Source: Martelella alba (lineage in GTDB: Bacteria; Pseudomonadota; Gammaproteobacteria; Enterobacterales; Enterobacteriaceae). From it: a stretch of DNA of 64,000 nt. The notes beneath the pieces were generated by a model that searched no databases, was not told the DNA's origin, and worked only from the letters and a program-made list of their open reading frames with translations. Below, piece after piece: positions 38,043-48,727 of the stretch; position 1 is the first letter of the stretch; the number at the start of each line of letters is the position of its first letter. The translations under genes and the position numbers were made by a program. Location of the stretch: contig NZ_SZPQ01000002.1 of NCBI RefSeq assembly GCF_005217455.1, forward strand, positions 124,001 to 188,000, in the 5' to 3' direction.

Positions 38043-39056
38043 TTATTCAGTTGACAACATTAATCTTAAGCGTCCGCCGTTACCCCATACCTGGCATTGC
38101 CAGGATGCGCAATGCTGGCTTATCTGGTTAAGATAAGCGCTATTCATTGTGCCGAGCGGAACGCCGCTATTGAGTCGGACTTGCTGGCTATTAGCGGTCA
38201 ATGTCGCATTTAATCCGGCGGAAACCAGAATCAGGTTATTTAGGCCACGATGATAATATCCCACCAGCAAAGGAAATTGTCCGTCCAGGTTGGCTTTGCG
38301 CAACAATTGGTTGACTTGTTTGAGCAACGTCGATAATTCCGGCAGCCGATGGGAACGATTGGCGATATGCGCCTGCAACAAACCATTGAATAAGGCTCGG
38401 AGCAATAATGCGGCTAAAACGCCTTTTTCCTCCGCCCGGGTGACATCCAGGCAATAAAACGCCAGATCATGTTCGGAGAGCGCGGCGATATCCAATACCA
38501 ATCCAGGCTGCTCTGCCATGGTCAGTTGCCGGTAGTTGACCTTACAACGGGCGATGGTCTGCTGCACCGGCGGCTGCAACTGTTTAAGCAATTTGGCGGC
38601 GGCGCCGGGATGCTGGCTCAGGGCGTCCCAATCCTGGAACAGTTGTTCCTCTTCATCCACCTGCGACGTGAACATGTCGGGATAAAGACACCCGAGCACC
38701 GTTTCGCGCAGTCGCGCGAAATCATCCAGGGGCTTGAGCAGAACATCCTGAACGCCCAGGCGCAATACCCTGGCGATATCGGTCATCTGATCGGTACCGG
38801 ACACAATCAGGATAGGCGTGGCGGTATCGAATTGGCGAAATCGCTCAACAAAAGCCAAACCGTTCATTTCCGGCATTTCCAGGTCGCAGATGATCAAGTC
38901 GGGGCGGCAAGCGGTCAGCATATGCAGCGCTTCTCCGCCATGGGAGGCTTCACGAACTTCGGCGCCCAGCGATTGCAGGAATTGGCTCAGCACAGACCTG
39001 AAGACCGCCTCGTCCTCAATAACTAATATCTGTTTTTTTAATAACGGCTTAGCCAT
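38043..39056 (-). CDS. rssB: Response-regulator adaptor RssB (Hnr), targets RpoS to ClpXP
   Basis: Delivers sigma-S to ClpXP for degradation in growing cells. The 337 residues equal E. coli RssB. The receiver domain has the acidic residues in VIEDE (12-16) and the phosphorylated Asp58 in IICDLEMPEMNG; the C-terminal half is the degenerate PP2C-like domain (LQPPVQQTIARCKVNYRQL, VLAALLLRALFNGLLQ, LLVGYYHRGLNNLILVSAGLNA). The ATG at 39056 aligns with the E. coli start; the in-frame GTG at 39104 adds unrelated residues. The usual upstream partner gene rssA is missing at this locus. Confidence 0.95.
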   Translation of the reverse strand: MAKPLLKKQILVIEDEAVFRSVLSQFLQSLGAEVREASHGGEALHMLTACRPDLIICDLEMPEMNGLAFVERFRQFDTATPILIVSGTDQMTDIARVLRLGVQDVLLKPLDDFARLRETVLGCLYPDMFTSQVDEEEQLFQDWDALSQHPGAAAKLLKQLQPPVQQTIARCKVNYRQLTMAEQPGLVLDIAALSEHDLAFYCLDVTRAEEKGVLAALLLRALFNGLLQAHIANRSHRLPELSTLLKQVNQLLRKANLDGQFPLLVGYYHRGLNNLILVSAGLNATLTANSQQVRLNSGVPLGTMNSAYLNQISQHCASWQCQVWGNGGRLRLMLSTE

Positions 39057-39520
39057 CAAAAACCCCTTCTTCCAATCAGCCCCATAGTGGCTTGTTCTGG
39101 CCACTTTTACTTTTAAAAAATGTCAGGAACTGATCAGTTCGTTACTCAATCACTACCTAAGTTTGCTTGTTGTACGTCCGTACCAGTCCGTTTTTTTCCT
39201 GTTTCCCCCGACACACTTTAGGGTATCGCGTGCTGGCCTACCCACTTCAACTCCCCAAAACGGGCTTCCCTTAATAAGGAGCGTAGTAGCCCTTAGCTAA
39301 AAATGCATCTCATCCAAACGAAATGATCGGGTTTTAGCACTCCATTGACAATGAATATTTAACCATTTCCTTGAAAAGCATCCATTTTAAAAAAAAACAT
39401 TCACCTAAATTTACAATAATGTGCTGCTAAAACGTCTCTCGGATGAAAATTGTCCGATATGAGCTATAAAACAGACTCGTTAACGTCTATCATGGCGATT
39501 TTTGCAAGCACGGGTGATCT
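39057..39520. other. Divergent spacer between rssB and ychJ
   Basis: About 460 AT-rich bases, presumably promoters of both genes. E. coli has rssA between rssB and ychJ, on their strand; no patatin-like GxSxG remnant is visible here. I see no repeat copy. Confidence 0.4.
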
Positions 39521-39985
39521 GTGGAAAAACGATGCATGTGCGGCAGCGGCAGCGATTATGCCGCGTGCTGCGAACCTTTTATCCTTGGCCGGGTATTGCC
39601 TGGCAAACCCGTGCAATTGATGCGTTCACGCTATGTGGCATTTGTCATGCATAATATTGACTATTTACTCGACACTTGGCATCCCGATTGTCATGCGCGG
39701 CAGTGGCGCGACGATATTATCCGCCATTTCCCCGATTGCCAATGGAAAGGCCTCACGATAAAAAATGCAACCGCCGACCCGAATTGCCCTGAGCAATTTG
39801 TGGAATTCATTGCAACTTTTTACCATAGTCAAACCCGGCGTCCGGGGTTTATTCATGAACGTTCGCGCTTTGTCCGACTGGATGAACGCTGGTATTATAT
39901 CGACGGCATACAGTTTCTGCCCCGGAAAAATGACGCTTGCCCCTGTGGTTCGGGTAAAAAATACAAGAAATGCTGCGGGCGGTAA
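39521..39985 (+). CDS. ychJ: UPF0225 protein YchJ, SEC-C motif protein
   Basis: A 154-residue protein with two zinc-binding SEC-C motifs, at the N-terminus (CMCGSGSDYAACC) and at the C-terminus (CPCGSGKKYKKCC), and an NTF2-like core between them (LMRSRYVAFV, YLLDTWHP, RSRFVRLDERWYYIDG). The function is not established. The start is GTG at 39521 with GGGTGA just upstream; the only ATG in the N-terminal region would cut into the first zinc motif. It is followed by purU as in E. coli. Confidence 0.93.
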   Translation: MEKRCMCGSGSDYAACCEPFILGRVLPGKPVQLMRSRYVAFVMHNIDYLLDTWHPDCHARQWRDDIIRHFPDCQWKGLTIKNATADPNCPEQFVEFIATFYHSQTRRPGFIHERSRFVRLDERWYYIDGIQFLPRKNDACPCGSGKKYKKCCGR

Positions 39986-40054
39986 CCCGCCGAGAAAAAT
40001 CAGACATTTTCACCATGAATTCATAAGTTTGTATAGTATAAGATCGGTAAATAA

Positions 40055-40903
40055 ATGCAGCCGCAAAATGTTCAACGAAAAATACTCCGTACTATCTGTC
40101 CGGATGCAAAGGGTTTGATTGCCCAGATAACCAGCATTTGTTTCAATCATCACTTGAACATTGTGCAAAACAACGAATACGTCGACCACCGCAGCGGGCG
40201 TTTTTTTATGCGCACGGAACTGGAGGGGGCGTTCGACGACAGGCGGCTGCTGGCCGATCTGGATCATGTGCTGCCCGTGGGCACGGTGCGCGAATTGAAC
40301 GATGCCGGCCGGCGGCGGATTGTCATTCTGGTTACCAAAGAGGCGCATTGCCTGGGCGATTTGCTAATGAAAAGCGCTTACGGCGGGCTGGACATGGATA
40401 TCGCGGCGGTAATCGGCAATCACGACACGTTGCGTCCCCTGGTGGAGCGTTTTGAAATTCCGTTCCATTTGATCAGTCATGATGGCTACGGGCGCGAAGC
40501 CCATGATGCGCGCATGGCGGCGCAAATCGACGCCTACGCCCCCGACTATGTGGTGCTGGCCAAATACATGCGGGTGTTGACGCCCGGCTTCGTGCAACGC
40601 TATCCCAACCAATTAATAAACATCCACCATTCCTTCCTGCCGGCTTTTATCGGCGCCCGTCCCTATCACCAAGCCTATGCGCGCGGCGTGAAGATTATCG
40701 GCGCCACCGCCCACTATGTGAACGATAACCTCGACGAAGGGCCAATCATTTGTCAGGATGTGATTAATGTCGATCATACCTATACGGCGGAAGATATGAT
40801 GCGCGCCGGTCGGGATGTGGAAAAGAACGTGCTAAACCGCGCGCTCTACCGAGTATTGGCGCAGCGCGTCTTTGTCTATGACAACCGCACCATCATCTTT
40901 TAA
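40055..40903 (+). CDS. purU: Formyltetrahydrofolate deformylase
   Basis: Hydrolyses 10-formyl-tetrahydrofolate to formate and tetrahydrofolate, supplying formate for PurT and balancing one-carbon pools. The 282 residues have an N-terminal ACT domain (about 5-85, including CPDAKGLIAQIT) that senses glycine and methionine in the E. coli enzyme. The formyltransferase-like hydrolase domain follows, with the catalytic NIHHSFLPAFIGA segment and HYVNDNLDEGPII. The start ATG has only a weak ribosome-binding site. The tyrosine tRNA follows, as in E. coli. Confidence 0.97.
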   Translation: MQPQNVQRKILRTICPDAKGLIAQITSICFNHHLNIVQNNEYVDHRSGRFFMRTELEGAFDDRRLLADLDHVLPVGTVRELNDAGRRRIVILVTKEAHCLGDLLMKSAYGGLDMDIAAVIGNHDTLRPLVERFEIPFHLISHDGYGREAHDARMAAQIDAYAPDYVVLAKYMRVLTPGFVQRYPNQLINIHHSFLPAFIGARPYHQAYARGVKIIGATAHYVNDNLDEGPIICQDVINVDHTYTAEDMMRAGRDVEKNVLNRALYRVLAQRVFVYDNRTIIF

Positions 40904-41048
40904 ACGCGCCGCTGGGCCATCGCGCTTTGCCGTTTATCGGCATTATGCCGAAAAAATCGGCAAGTGAATAATTTTCGACATGTTTATGCTTTACAGCGGC
41001 GGCGCATTTGATATGATGCGCCCCGCCTTGAGCAATCCTCAATTGCCT

Positions 41049-41133
<85 letters not shown>

Positions 41134-41338
41134 TCATCACAACACGCCTGCTCGCCCACAATCATCCCCTCGCTAACAGAGTCCGCTTTCGGGGGAAGGG
41201 TGAGAACCTTCGACTTAGGTTCGAGTCGAGCGCAGCGAGACAACGTCGCGCAACGCGCGACGGCCCTTGTCCACCGACGTTTGAATGGCGGGATTTTTCT
41301 GGTACCATCAAGCGACCACCCCTCCAGCGACGCCAAAC
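41134..41338 (+). ncRNA. Structured tail downstream of tRNA-Tyr, possible rtT-like element
   Basis: After the tRNA a spacer of 205 bases contains a tRNA T-arm-like echo (CTTCGACTTAGGTTCGAGTC), which itself folds with stem TCGACT (41210-41215) and AGTCGA (41224-41229). A perfect eight-base hairpin CGTCGCGC (41244-41251) with GCGCGACG (41255-41262) follows. E. coli tyrT is followed by repeats that contain tRNA-Tyr 3' remnants and yield the rtT RNA; this looks like a single, different version. Function is unknown, and the xthA leader overlaps it. Confidence 0.35.
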
Positions 41339-42145
41339 ATGAAGTTTGTTTCTTTCAATATCAACGGACTGCGCGCCAGACCCCATCAATTAAGCGCAAT
41401 TATCGACACATTGCGGCCGGATGTCATCGGGTTGCAGGAAACCAAGGTCCACGACGACATGTTTCCCGTAGATGATGTCGCCAAACTGGGTTACCACGTC
41501 TATTTCCACGGCCAGAAGGGCCATTATGGCGTGGCGCTGCTTTGCCGGGAACAGCCCCTGGCCATCCGGCGCGGTTTCCCCGATGACGGCATTGATGCGC
41601 AGCGCCGGATCATCATGGCGGATTTCGCCACCGAAAAAGGGGTGCTAACCGTGGTCAACGGGTATTTCCCACAGGGCGAAAGCCGCGACCATCCCATTAA
41701 GTTTCCGGCAAAAGAAAAATTCTACCAGACCCTGCAGCACTACATTGAGCAGAACCACCACGACGGCTCCTTACTGCTGGTCATGGGCGACATGAATATC
41801 AGCCCCACGGATCTCGACATCGGCATCGGCGAAGAAAACCGCAAACGCTGGCTGCGTACCGGCAAATGCTCGTTTTTGCCGGAGGAGCGGGCGTGGATGG
41901 CGCGTTTGTTGGACTGGGGCATGGTCGACACATTCCGGCGGCAGCATCCAAAAACGCAGGATCGTTTCTCCTGGTTCGACTATCGCTCACGGGGCTTTGA
42001 CGATAACCGCGGATTACGCATCGACTTGCTGCTGGCCTCCAGCGCGTTGGCGGACACCTGCCAGGGCTCCGGAATCGACTACCGTATCCGGGCAATGGAA
42101 AAACCGTCGGATCATGCGCCGGTATGGGTGGAGTTCAGCCTGTAG
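41339..42145 (+). CDS. xthA: Exodeoxyribonuclease III
   Basis: AP endonuclease and 3' exonuclease of base-excision repair. The 268 residues equal E. coli XthA, with the metal ligand Glu34 in [10 protein letters not shown], the [13 protein letters not shown] segment and the C-terminal catalytic Asp258-His259 in PSDHAPVW. The ATG at 41339 gives the canonical [14 protein letters not shown] start; an in-frame ATG at 41285 adds 18 unrelated residues. It converges with topB. Confidence 0.98.
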   Translation: MKFVSFNINGLRARPHQLSAIIDTLRPDVIGLQETKVHDDMFPVDDVAKLGYHVYFHGQKGHYGVALLCREQPLAIRRGFPDDGIDAQRRIIMADFATEKGVLTVVNGYFPQGESRDHPIKFPAKEKFYQTLQHYIEQNHHDGSLLLVMGDMNISPTDLDIGIGEENRKRWLRTGKCSFLPEERAWMARLLDWGMVDTFRRQHPKTQDRFSWFDYRSRGFDDNRGLRIDLLLASSALADTCQGSGIDYRIRAMEKPSDHAPVWVEFSL

Positions 42146-42225
42146 TTCACCGGGCGCCGCCCCGCTTGCTTCACCGCTCGCCCATACGCCTTAGCTCAGG
42201 CAATGGCGCCGTCCGTATGGCGACG

Positions 42226-44178
42226 TCACTCCACCTGCCGACGCCGTTGCGGTTTTTGCCGGGCGGGCGTTTTACCGGTGCGACGTTTTATACCGGCCGT
42301 TTTGTGACCCGCGCTGTGCGGCGGCAGCCCGCACAACGATGTCGGCGGCGGTTGACGGCAGGCTTGGCCTATCAATTCCCGTAGGGTCTCGGTCAGCGGC
42401 ATCATAAAATCCTGATAACGGCACTGCTTTTCGCTGATTTTGGTGAGCGTCGCTTCCCAGTGCGCGGTCATATCCGGCCGGGTGGCGCTCTCAGGCAAAG
42501 CATGGATAAGCCCTCGGCCACTTTCGCTGGCATGGATATGCCGTCCTTGTTTATACAAAAAACCCCGCTTGAACAATAATTCAATAATCCCGGCACGGGT
42601 GGCCTCGGTGCCCAGTCCGTCGGTGGCGCGCAAGATTTTTTTCAGCGCTTTATCCTGGACGAAACGGGCGATACCGGTCATGGCGGACAGCAGCGTCGCG
42701 TCGTTGAACGGCCGCGGCGGCTGGGTTTGCCGATCGACCACTTCCCCCGACTCGCAAAGCAACCGATCACCTTTCGCCACCACCGGCAGCGGGCTACCGT
42801 CATTGTCCTCGTCACGTTCTTTCGCCCCCAGGAGAGAACGCCAGCCCGCCTCGGACAAAAACCGGGCTTTGGCGACGAACGCACCGCCGGCGATGACCAG
42901 ATCGATAACGCAGCGGCGGAAAATCGCGTCGGCGCAAAATTGCATCAAATACTGACCGGCAATCATTCGGTAGATTTTTTGCTCATCACCGGTAAGCGTT
43001 GCGCCGGCTCGCCGGGCGGTGGGGATAATACCGTGATGGGCATCGACCTTGTCATCGTCCCAGCAGCGGTTCTTGCGCGACGTATCCAGCGCCGCGGCGG
43101 TCATCAAGTCGGGTTGATGCGCGGCGATGGCGTCCAACACCCCTTGCCGGCCCGCGAAATGCTCTTGCGGCAGATAGCGGCAGTCCGAACGGGGATAGGT
43201 GATCAATTTGTGAGTTTCATACAACCTTTGACAAATATCCAGCACCTGCTGCGCACTCAGACCGTGGCGTCTGGCCGCCTCGATTTGCAGGGCCGACAAA
43301 GAGTAAGGCAGCGGCGGCGCCTGGGTTTCCTGTTTATCCTGATACCCCGTTACCAGGGCCGGCTGCCCGCTTATCCTGCCGACCACATGTTCAGCCAGCG
43401 GCCGATGCAGCAACCGGCCCTCCTCGTCGAGAAAGGCTTCGCACGCCTCGCTCGGCACCCAAAGCGCCACGAAACGTTCGCCCTTTGGCGTGACAATTTG
43501 CGCTTTCACTTCGTAAAAGTCTTTGGGTACAAAGTTTTCGATGTCTTCGTCACGCCGGACCACCAGACCCAACACCGGCGTCTGCACCCGCCCTACCGAC
43601 AGCACGCCCTGAAAACCGGCGTTTCGTCCGAGCAAGGTGTAGGCGCGGGTCATATTAATGCCATACAGCCAATCGGCGCGGCTGCGCGCCAACGCCGACA
43701 CGCACAACGACACGAACTCCCGATTGTCCCGCAGGCGGGCCACCGCCTTGCCAACCGCCTGGGGATTAAGATCATTAATCAGGCAGCGTTTGACATTGCG
43801 CCGCTTTGCTTCATCCAGTTCCAGGTAATCCAGCACTTCATCCACCAGCAACTGCCCCTCCCGATCGGGGTCGCCGGCATGTATGACGACCGATGCCTCG
43901 GCCAGCAATGTCTTAACGACATTAAGCTGTTTACGTACTGCCGGTCGGGGGCGCAATTGCCACTTATCGGGGATTATCGGCAAATCGGCCAACGACCAGC
44001 GCGTATAGCGCCCGTCATAGGCATCGGGTTCGGCTTGTTCGAGCAAATGCCCGACGCACCAAGTGACAGTGTAACCATCACCGCACGAAATGTAACCTTC
44101 GCCGCGCCGATGCGGGGTCGGCAAGATATCGGCGATAGCACGTGCCAGACTGGGTTTTTCGGCAATAAAAAGCTGCAT
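42226..44178 (-). CDS. topB: DNA topoisomerase III
   Basis: Type IA topoisomerase that decatenates DNA and resolves recombination intermediates. The 650 residues include the TOPRIM domain ([10 protein letters not shown] at 4-13, Asp103-Asp105-Glu107 in DPDREGQ) and the active-site Tyr328 in LITYPRSD. A Lys/Arg-rich C-terminal tail ([18 protein letters not shown]) probably contacts DNA. In E. coli topB is near xthA and selD; here selD is not between topB and ydjA. Confidence 0.96.
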   Translation of the reverse strand: MQLFIAEKPSLARAIADILPTPHRRGEGYISCGDGYTVTWCVGHLLEQAEPDAYDGRYTRWSLADLPIIPDKWQLRPRPAVRKQLNVVKTLLAEASVVIHAGDPDREGQLLVDEVLDYLELDEAKRRNVKRCLINDLNPQAVGKAVARLRDNREFVSLCVSALARSRADWLYGINMTRAYTLLGRNAGFQGVLSVGRVQTPVLGLVVRRDEDIENFVPKDFYEVKAQIVTPKGERFVALWVPSEACEAFLDEEGRLLHRPLAEHVVGRISGQPALVTGYQDKQETQAPPLPYSLSALQIEAARRHGLSAQQVLDICQRLYETHKLITYPRSDCRYLPQEHFAGRQGVLDAIAAHQPDLMTAAALDTSRKNRCWDDDKVDAHHGIIPTARRAGATLTGDEQKIYRMIAGQYLMQFCADAIFRRCVIDLVIAGGAFVAKARFLSEAGWRSLLGAKERDEDNDGSPLPVVAKGDRLLCESGEVVDRQTQPPRPFNDATLLSAMTGIARFVQDKALKKILRATDGLGTEATRAGIIELLFKRGFLYKQGRHIHASESGRGLIHALPESATRPDMTAHWEATLTKISEKQCRYQDFMMPLTETLRELIGQACRQPPPTSLCGLPPHSAGHKTAGIKRRTGKTPARQKPQRRRQVE

Positions 44179-44225
44179 TTCTCTCCATCGGTAAAACGAT
44201 TGTCAACCCTATGGCTGTCAACGGC

Positions 44226-44777
44226 TCAAAAATGGCGCACAAACGGCTCGGTGTCAGGAGATATGATAGTGGTGGACGCTTTCAATTGCGGCGTGCCCAA
44301 GTAGAGAAAGCCGACGATTTGATCTTGTTCGCGGCAGCCGAACGCCTGGCGGACATCCTCCTGCGTCGCCCAAAGACCGGTACGCCAAATACCATTGAAT
44401 CCCTGCGCCAGCGCGGCCATTTGCATCGCGTGAACCGCGCAGCCGGCGGAAACCACCTGCTCCCAATGGGGTACTTTGCTCTGGGTGTCGCACCATGCCA
44501 GTACGGCGATAATCAATGGCGCCCGAAACGGCGCGTTTTTGGCTTTATCCACGCCTTTTTCGTCCAAGCCGGCTTTCAGGGCGGCTTGGTGAAGCAATTC
44601 GCTCAACCGCGCCCGCCCTTCACCGGCAATCAACACAAAACGCCAAGGCTGCAATGCGCCGTGATCGGGAGCGCGCATACCGGCGCGAATGATAGTGTCC
44701 AGCGCGTCGCCGGCAGGCGCCGGTTCCGTCAACCGCGAGGCCGAGCGTCGATTTAATAACAGTTCAAGTGCATCCAT
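44226..44777 (-). CDS. ydjA: NAD(P)H nitroreductase YdjA
   Basis: Small FMN-dependent nitroreductase-family protein of 183 residues, the E. coli length. It has the N-terminal [16 protein letters not shown], the FMN-contacting [13 protein letters not shown], and the [17 protein letters not shown]-terminal segment. The physiological substrate is unknown. The ATG at 44777 is preceded by GAGGAGA; a longer frame to 44840 has no support. It lies 47 bases upstream of topB on the same strand. Confidence 0.95.
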   Translation of the reverse strand: MDALELLLNRRSASRLTEPAPAGDALDTIIRAGMRAPDHGALQPWRFVLIAGEGRARLSELLHQAALKAGLDEKGVDKAKNAPFRAPLIIAVLAWCDTQSKVPHWEQVVSAGCAVHAMQMAALAQGFNGIWRTGLWATQEDVRQAFGCREQDQIVGFLYLGTPQLKASTTIISPDTEPFVRHF

Positions 44778-45025
44778 TACAGTCTCCTCAAAGGGATCAA
44801 GTTGGCTACGATACCCTATGCCCGTCGCCGGTAATAGCATGACGCTTTTTGGTAAATTTTTTTATCTTTTTTCATGCTGACATTTGACGGGCGTATCTTT
44901 AGGATACCTGACAAGGAATATGTCCCGGCCTTTGCGGCGGGCATTAGGCCATTGCAGCGATGTCCGACCCGCGCCATGGTTATTTTACATCAAGAAACCT
45001 GCAAAAGGTGGTTTATGGAGAGCAC

Positions 45026-46876
45026 ATGCGCACATTGTGGCGAATAATATCCGGCCCGTTCAGATGGTGCTGGCATCTGTTGAATTTCATCCGTGAGTTT
45101 ATCCTCAACCTGTTTCTGATAGCCATCATCGTGGTTGGCGTGGGCTTCTACCTGCAGGTTCATCGCTCAGCTCCGGAACCCAGTAAAGGCGCCTTGTTGA
45201 TGGATTTGACCGGCGTCGTGGTGGAAAAAACTTCGGTCAATAACAAATTCCGCCAGCTCGGCCGGGAGATTCTGGGCGCCTCCAGCAACCGGCTGCAGGA
45301 AAATTCGCTGTTCGATGTGGTCGATATGCTACGCCAGGCCAAAACCGATCAGAACATCACCGGCTTGATATTATCGCTGAAGGATTTCTCCGGCGCCGAC
45401 CCCACCTCGCTGCAATACATCGGCAAGGCGCTGCGTGAGTTCCGTGATAGCGGCAAACCCATTTACGCCATCGGCGACAGCTACAACCAGTCCCAGTATT
45501 ACCTGGCCAGCTTTGCCAACCGGATTTACCTTACACCCCAGGGCGCGGTGGATCTGCACGGGCTCGCCACCAATAATCTTTATTACAAAAGCCTGCTGGA
45601 TAAGCTGAAAGTCAATGCCCATGTCTTCCGGGTGGGGACTTACAAGTCGGCGGTGGAGCCCTTCCTGCGCGACGACATGTCCCCGGAGGCCCGTCAAGCG
45701 GATAGCCGCTGGCTGGGCCAGATTTGGGACAACTATCTGCAGACGGTGGCCGCCAACCGCCAGGTCACGGCGCAGCAGATGTTCCCCGGCGCCGATGCCA
45801 TGCTGGCCGGCTTGCGCGCGGTCGACGGCGATACCGCCCAATTCGCGCTGCACAACAAATGGGTGGACGAGGTAGCGTCCCGTTACGCCATTGAAGGCGA
45901 GCTGATCAAAACGTTCGGATGGGACAAGCAGAAGAACGAGCTCAATGCCATCAGCATGTATGACTACCAGGTACATCCCCAGCCGGAAAAAGGCGGCCAG
46001 ATCGCGGTGATTTTCGCCGATGGCGCTATCATTGACGGTACGGAAACGCCGGGGTCCGTGGGGGGCGATACCACTGCCGGACAAATTCGCGATGCCCGGC
46101 TTGATCCGCACATCAAGGCCATCATCCTTCGGGTCAACAGTCCCGGCGGCAGCGTAAGCGCGTCGGAAGAGATCCGTTCAGAACTGGAAGCGGCCCGCAT
46201 CGCCGGTAAGCCGGTAGTGGTTTCCATGGGCGCCATGGCCGCCTCCGGCGGCTACTGGATCTCCACCCCGGCCAATTACATCATTGCCAGCCCCAGCACG
46301 CTCACGGGCTCCATTGGTATTTTCGGCGTCATCAATACGTTCGAAAATACCCTTGGCAGCGTCGGCGTGCATACCGACGGCGTAGCCACGTCGCCGCTGG
46401 CGGATCTGGCCGTGACCAAAGCGTTGCCGCCCCAATTTTCGCAAATGATGCAAATCAATATCGAAAACGGCTATAAGAACTTCATCACCTTGGTGGGCAA
46501 GGCCCGTCACAAGACGCCGGAGCAGGTGGACAAAATCGCTCAGGGCCATGTCTGGACCGGCAGCGACGCCAAAGCCAACGGTCTGGTCGACCAATTGGGC
46601 GATTTCGACGATGCGGTGGCCAAGGCCGCGGAACTGGCGAAGCTCAAGGAATATTACCTGAACTGGTATATCGATGAGCCCGGTTGGCTCGATTTGATCC
46701 TGTCGCAGACCAGCGCGTCCGTCTACGCGCGCTTGCCGGCCATGATCCAGGCCTGGCTGCCGGCGCCGGCCAATCAGTTGGCCTCGCTGTTCACCGGCCA
46801 GCCCGGCATTCTAACCAATTTCAACGATCCGCTTAACCGCTATGCCTATTGCCTGTCCTGCGGCGAAGTGCGGTAA
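45026..46876 (+). CDS. sppA: Signal peptide peptidase SppA (protease IV)
   Basis: Membrane-bound serine/lysine protease that degrades cleaved signal peptides. The 616 residues have an N-terminal membrane anchor (about 26-45) and two tandem S49 domains. The general-base Lys207 is in [11 protein letters not shown] in the first, and the nucleophile Ser407 in [11 protein letters not shown] in the second, the split active site known from E. coli SppA. GGAG lies six bases before the ATG at 45026; the in-frame start at 44960 is less likely. Confidence 0.97.
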   Translation: MRTLWRIISGPFRWCWHLLNFIREFILNLFLIAIIVVGVGFYLQVHRSAPEPSKGALLMDLTGVVVEKTSVNNKFRQLGREILGASSNRLQENSLFDVVDMLRQAKTDQNITGLILSLKDFSGADPTSLQYIGKALREFRDSGKPIYAIGDSYNQSQYYLASFANRIYLTPQGAVDLHGLATNNLYYKSLLDKLKVNAHVFRVGTYKSAVEPFLRDDMSPEARQADSRWLGQIWDNYLQTVAANRQVTAQQMFPGADAMLAGLRAVDGDTAQFALHNKWVDEVASRYAIEGELIKTFGWDKQKNELNAISMYDYQVHPQPEKGGQIAVIFADGAIIDGTETPGSVGGDTTAGQIRDARLDPHIKAIILRVNSPGGSVSASEEIRSELEAARIAGKPVVVSMGAMAASGGYWISTPANYIIASPSTLTGSIGIFGVINTFENTLGSVGVHTDGVATSPLADLAVTKALPPQFSQMMQINIENGYKNFITLVGKARHKTPEQVDKIAQGHVWTGSDAKANGLVDQLGDFDDAVAKAAELAKLKEYYLNWYIDEPGWLDLILSQTSASVYARLPAMIQAWLPAPANQLASLFTGQPGILTNFNDPLNRYAYCLSCGEVR

Positions 46877-46884
46877 TCGCCACG

Positions 46885-46952
46885 GCGCCCGTTCATCGGC
46901 GGGCGCTCACCGTTAACGGCATGCCGCGGCCCTTCCCTTGCCGCGGCATGCC
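46885..46952. repeat. Two strong hairpins between sppA and ansA
   Basis: The first hairpin pairs GCGCCCG (46885-46891) with CGGGCGC (46900-46906). The second is a perfect 13-base stem, GGCATGCCGCGGC (46918-46930) with GCCGCGGCATGCC (46940-46952), and a nine-base loop. Neither is followed by a T-run. They may end the sppA transcript in a factor-dependent way, or stabilise its 3' end. Confidence 0.5.
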
Positions 46953-47037
46953 AACCCGGTTTCGTCAATGGCCGAAGGCTGGCGTTCTCCTGCACGAGCC
47001 GTATAATTGACCTATCACCTTCAAGCGCTCATGACTT

Positions 47038-48093
47038 ATGTCCAAAAAATCCATTTATGTCGCGTACACCGGCGGCACCATCGGTATGCAACGTTCCGCT
47101 GACGGCTACATTCCGGTATCGGGGCATTTGCAGCGCCAATTAGCGAAGATGCCTGAATTTTACCGGCCGGAAATGCCCGATTTCACTGTTCACGAATATT
47201 CGCCGCTTATCGATTCGTCGGATATGACCCCGAACGACTGGCGGCAAATCGCCCAGGATGTGGCGAGCAACTACGATCGCTACGATGGATTCGTTATTCT
47301 GCATGGCACCGATACCATGGCGTTTACCGCTTCCGCCCTGTCGTTTATGCTGGAAAACCTGGGCAAGCCGGTCATCATTACCGGTTCGCAAATCCCGCTG
47401 GAAGCTCTGCGATCGGATGGGCAGACCAACTTGTTGAATGCCCTGTATCTGGCGGCGCATTATCCGGTCAATGAGGTCGGGCTGTTTTTCAATAACACCC
47501 TGTTTCGTGGAAACCGGACCACCAAAGCCCACGCGGACGGTTTTGACGCGTTCGCCTCGCCCAATCTGCCCCCCCTGCTTGAAGCGGGTATCCATATCCG
47601 CCGCTTGGCGCCGCCGTTGCCCAGGCGCCAGGACGCCCGGTTGACCCTTCATTCCATTACGCCGCAGCCAGTGGGGGTGGTTACCTTATATCCCGGTATT
47701 TCCGCCGATGTGGTGGGCAATTTCCTACGCCAGCCGGTCAAGGCGTTGATACTGCGCACTTACGGCGTCGGCAACGCGCCCCAGCATCCGGCCCTGCTGG
47801 ATGAGCTGCGACGGTCGGTGGAGCGCGGCAGCATCGTGGTGAACTTGACGCAATGTTTCTCCGGGCGGGTGGATATGGACGGGTACGCCACCGGCAATGC
47901 CCTGGCCCGCGCGGGCGTAATTAGCGGTTTCGATATGACGGTGGAAGCCACCCTGACCAAATTGCATTTTCTGCTCAGCCAATCCCTGCCCGCCGCGCGC
48001 ATTCGCGAGATCATGCAGCGTGACCTGCGCGGCGAGCTGACGCCCGACGACGAAAAGGAGCAAGCTTATGAAACAGGCTTTGATTCTGATTGA
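47038..48093 (+). CDS. ansA: Cytoplasmic L-asparaginase I
   Basis: Hydrolyses asparagine to aspartate and ammonia in the cytoplasm. The 351-residue chain shows the catalytic Thr14 in YTGGTIG and the Thr91-Asp92 pair in HGTDTM, the two halves of the asparaginase active site, and the allosteric-type ansA C-terminus (TVEATLTKLHFLLSQ). It is slightly longer than the 338 residues of E. coli because the frame continues 26 bases into pncA. The start ATG has a poor ribosome-binding site. Confidence 0.96.
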   Translation: MSKKSIYVAYTGGTIGMQRSADGYIPVSGHLQRQLAKMPEFYRPEMPDFTVHEYSPLIDSSDMTPNDWRQIAQDVASNYDRYDGFVILHGTDTMAFTASALSFMLENLGKPVIITGSQIPLEALRSDGQTNLLNALYLAAHYPVNEVGLFFNNTLFRGNRTTKAHADGFDAFASPNLPPLLEAGIHIRRLAPPLPRRQDARLTLHSITPQPVGVVTLYPGISADVVGNFLRQPVKALILRTYGVGNAPQHPALLDELRRSVERGSIVVNLTQCFSGRVDMDGYATGNALARAGVISGFDMTVEATLTKLHFLLSQSLPAARIREIMQRDLRGELTPDDEKEQAYETGFDSD

Positions 48094-48727
48094 TTTGCAG
48101 AATGATTTCTGCCAGGGCGGCGCACTGGCCGTCCCCGACGGCGACGCGGTCATTCCCGTGGCTAATGAGGCAATGACCGTCAGCCGGCGAAGGGGCATAC
48201 CGGTGGTGGCCTCAATTGACTGGCATCCGGCCGATCATCGCAGTTTCGCGATCAATTCCGGCGGCGAAATCGGCGAATTGGGCGAACTGGAGGGATTGCC
48301 GCAGGTGTGGTGGCCGGTGCACTGCGTTCAGCACAGTCCCGGCGCGCAGTTGCACCCGGCCCTTAACGCCGCCGGCATCGACCAGCGGGTTTATAAAGGC
48401 TGCCAGACCGATATCGACAGCTACAGCGCATTTTATGACAATGGCCACCGGGGCCGGACGGTATTGCACGCTTGGCTCAAGGAGCGCAATATCAGCGCAC
48501 TGCTCATCATGGGCCTGGCCACCGACTACTGCGTGAAGTTCACCGTGCTGGATGCCCTGTCGCTGGGCTACACGGTGATGGTTTTGACCGACGGTTGCCG
48601 GGGCGTGGACCTGACGCCCGGCGATAGCGGCGCCGCGTTGGAGGCGATGCGCATGGCCGGCGCCCGACTGGCGACCCTGGTGGATTTCGTCCGGGAACCC
48701 GGGCTCTGGGACTGCGCGCCCGGTTAG
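48068..48727 (+). CDS. pncA: Nicotinamidase / pyrazinamidase
   Basis: Deamidates nicotinamide to nicotinate for NAD salvage. The 219 residues have the catalytic triad Asp9, Lys110 and Cys155 (in ATDYCVKFT) and the metal ligands Asp51, His53 and His85. AAGGAG is placed inside the end of ansA, and the start codon overlaps ansA by 26 bases, so the two amidohydrolases are cotranscribed and coupled, as in E. coli. Confidence 0.96.
   Translation: MKQALILIDLQNDFCQGGALAVPDGDAVIPVANEAMTVSRRRGIPVVASIDWHPADHRSFAINSGGEIGELGELEGLPQVWWPVHCVQHSPGAQLHPALNAAGIDQRVYKGCQTDIDSYSAFYDNGHRGRTVLHAWLKERNISALLIMGLATDYCVKFTVLDALSLGYTVMVLTDGCRGVDLTPGDSGAALEAMRMAGARLATLVDFVREPGLWDCAPG

Noticed and set aside
42727-44304. 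A 525-codon open frame on the plus strand opposite topB
   Set aside because: It lies almost wholly over the intact topB and reads as low-complexity Arg/Gln/His-rich sequence with no family motif.
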